DNA of 6,390 nt from Deltaproteobacteria bacterium. Lineage in GTDB: Bacteria > Bdellovibrionota_C > UBA2361 > OMII01. The position numbers and the translations under genes were made by a program. Shown piece by piece: positions 5,867 through 6,390 of the stretch. The stretch covers positions 1-6,390 of the forward strand of contig JALRCK010000134.1 in NCBI GenBank assembly GCA_023262305.1, read 5' to 3'. Positions within the stretch are counted from its first letter, which is position 1, and every line of letters starts with the position of its first letter. Under the pieces are notes generated by a model that did no database searches, was not told the origin of the DNA, and worked only from the letters and a program-made list of their open reading frames with translations.

Positions 5867-5924
5867 TACCGAAATTTACGCCTCGCAAAGCACTCTGGTT
5901 AATGATGGGCCAGCCTTTTCGGTA
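5867..5924. promoter_or_regulatory. Perfect 8-bp inverted repeat between the protease and small-protein genes
   Basis: TACCGAAA (5867-5874) and TTTCGGTA (5917-5924) are exact reverse complements, with arm centres 50 bp apart. Inside lies a second short pair, CTGG (5895-5898) and CCAG (5910-5913). The arrangement could be a paired operator in the divergent promoter region, or a structured 5' leader of the small-protein mRNA if transcription starts upstream of 5867. No strong promoter is visible in either direction in this 147-bp region. The repeat is seen; its role is inferred. Confidence 0.3.
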
Positions 5925-5961
5925 GACGCGCAGTTGTTGGTGATGGTAGGTACCTTCAGAG

Positions 5962-5967
5962 TGAGGG
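5962..5967 (+). promoter_or_regulatory. Ribosome binding site deciding the start of the small exported protein
   Basis: TGAGGG stands five bases before the ATG at 5973, the best Shine-Dalgarno in this part of the window. It supports that start over the upstream in-frame ATG at 5835, which would add 46 residues ahead of an otherwise normal signal sequence. Confidence 0.75.
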
Positions 5968-5972
5968 ATTAT

Positions 5973-6356
5973 ATGCGAGCTCTATTCGTTTGTGCTGGAA
6001 TTATCGGATCGGTTTTCTCTCCGTGTGTTGCCTGTGGTCAGGACGCGAACGATCCAGGCAAATTGCGCGTTGATATTGCGCGACGAGAGAGCGAAGCCGT
6101 AGCGTCGCTTGAGCGAGGTGCTGAAAATCTTGCTGAAAGCGCTGAAAATGCGGTGAAACAAGAGATAAAAAAAGACGCACGAGAGTTACAACTGCTTCGC
6201 TCAAACGGAGCAGCGGTCGGAACGAGCACCGCAGTTCCTACTCTTAGTGGTGCTACACTTGATGATTCGGACGCATCAATAGCGAGAGACATCTCCTCTC
6301 TTGAGGCTCAAGAGCGCTCTCTCGACACGGTGAAATCTCTCGACGCGGTGAAATAA
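5973..6356 (+). CDS. Small exported helical protein of unknown function (127 aa)
   Basis: I do not recognise this protein. From the ATG at 5973 it has 127 residues. Residues 1-22 (MRALFVCAGIIGSVFSPCVA...) look like a Sec signal: one Arg, a hydrophobic core, then a small-residue region containing C18-V-A-C21. The CVAC could be a poor lipobox, with Cys where Leu or Val is usual at -3, or the region may be cut by signal peptidase I; the sequence does not decide. Residues 30-78 are a charged Ala/Glu/Lys-rich helix, probably coiled coil, with an internal AENLAESAENAVK repetition. A Ser/Thr/Gly/Ala linker (79-99) and a second short helix follow, ending in the duplicated SLDTVK-SLDAVK. The upstream in-frame ATG at 5835 is less likely because the 5973 start has a good Shine-Dalgarno and places the signal at the N-terminus. 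Divergence from an envelope protease is compatible with an envelope role, but this is only context. Confidence 0.65.
   Translation: MRALFVCAGIIGSVFSPCVACGQDANDPGKLRVDIARRESEAVASLERGAENLAESAENAVKQEIKKDARELQLLRSNGAAVGTSTAVPTLSGATLDDSDASIARDISSLEAQERSLDTVKSLDAVK
6318..6353 (+). repeat. 18-bp in-frame tandem duplication at the gene's 3' end
   Basis: Two copies of an 18-bp unit (TCTCTCGAC-A/G-CGGTGAAA) stand side by side at 6318-6335 and 6336-6353, differing at one base (A6327 against G6345). They encode SLDTVK and SLDAVK, the last twelve residues of the small exported protein. One difference in 18 points to recent duplication. Confidence 0.9.
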
Positions 6357-6374
6357 GGGGAAAAATAAGGGGAA
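6351..6374 (+). repeat. Perfect 12-bp tandem duplication spanning the stop codon
   Basis: AAATAAGGGGAA occurs twice without a mismatch at 6351-6362 and 6363-6374, followed by AAA. The unit includes the TAA stop codon and a purine-rich AAGGGG that resembles a Shine-Dalgarno. The second AAGGGG could serve a gene starting just beyond the window, although no start codon appears in the remaining 16 bases at suitable spacing. It overlaps the 18-bp duplication by three bases. Confidence 0.85.
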
Positions 6375-6390
6375 AAAGCTCACATTCAGT

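Noticed and set aside
5948..5955. AGGTACCT perfect 8-bp palindrome just upstream of the small exported protein gene
   Set aside because: A single short palindrome with no repeat partner or promoter context; likely chance.
5835..5972. 46-residue N-terminal extension of the small exported protein
   Set aside because: It would bury a standard signal sequence in the middle of the protein, and the ATG at 5973 has a far better ribosome binding site.

Overview
The window is a compact stretch of bacterial chromosome with six protein genes plus one very small one at the left edge. It looks ordinary in origin: there are no rRNA or tRNA genes, no insertion sequences, no CRISPR arrays and no phage genes. 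The Feo proteins, the membrane-anchored HtrA-type protease and the small exported helical protein suggest a Gram-negative bacterium. The flavour of the FeoB membrane motifs (SFAC-VPG, MSCSARLPVY) suggests a deltaproteobacterial or otherwise deep-branching lineage, but this is a soft inference and the species cannot be named.

Left part (about 25-2545, minus strand): a ferrous-iron uptake operon reading right to left, feoA, then feoB, then a 48-residue membrane protein with a cysteine-rich tail (FeoB-associated type). A good sigma70-like promoter lies just upstream of feoA. Between promoter and feoA sits a possible 13-codon leader peptide whose Shine-Dalgarno spacing is better than that of any feoA start. 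A small hairpin fills the feoA-feoB gap and contains the only ribosome-binding-site-like bases for feoB.

Middle (2635-3633, minus strand): an unrecognised soluble, helical protein ending in three tandem repeats of about 27 residues. It is divergent from a proline iminopeptidase-type alpha/beta hydrolase (3845-4726, plus strand). The 211-bp divergent region carries a perfect 8-bp inverted repeat with arms 32 bp apart centre to centre, a candidate operator.

Right part: the hydrolase converges on, and overlaps by 23 bp, a membrane-anchored single-PDZ HtrA-type serine protease (4704-5825, minus strand). Divergent from the protease is a small exported helical protein of unknown function (5973-6356, plus strand). 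The 147 bp between them hold another perfect 8-bp inverted repeat. The small gene ends in an 18-bp in-frame tandem duplication that runs directly into a 12-bp tandem duplication of its stop codon and following purine-rich bases.

No clearly new multi-gene system is visible. The best leads are the repeat protein, the post-transcriptional layout of the feo operon, the two divergent regions with inverted repeats, and the slipped-repeat 3' end of the small exported protein. There is no gene-free stretch over 300 bases; the longest is about 211 bp.
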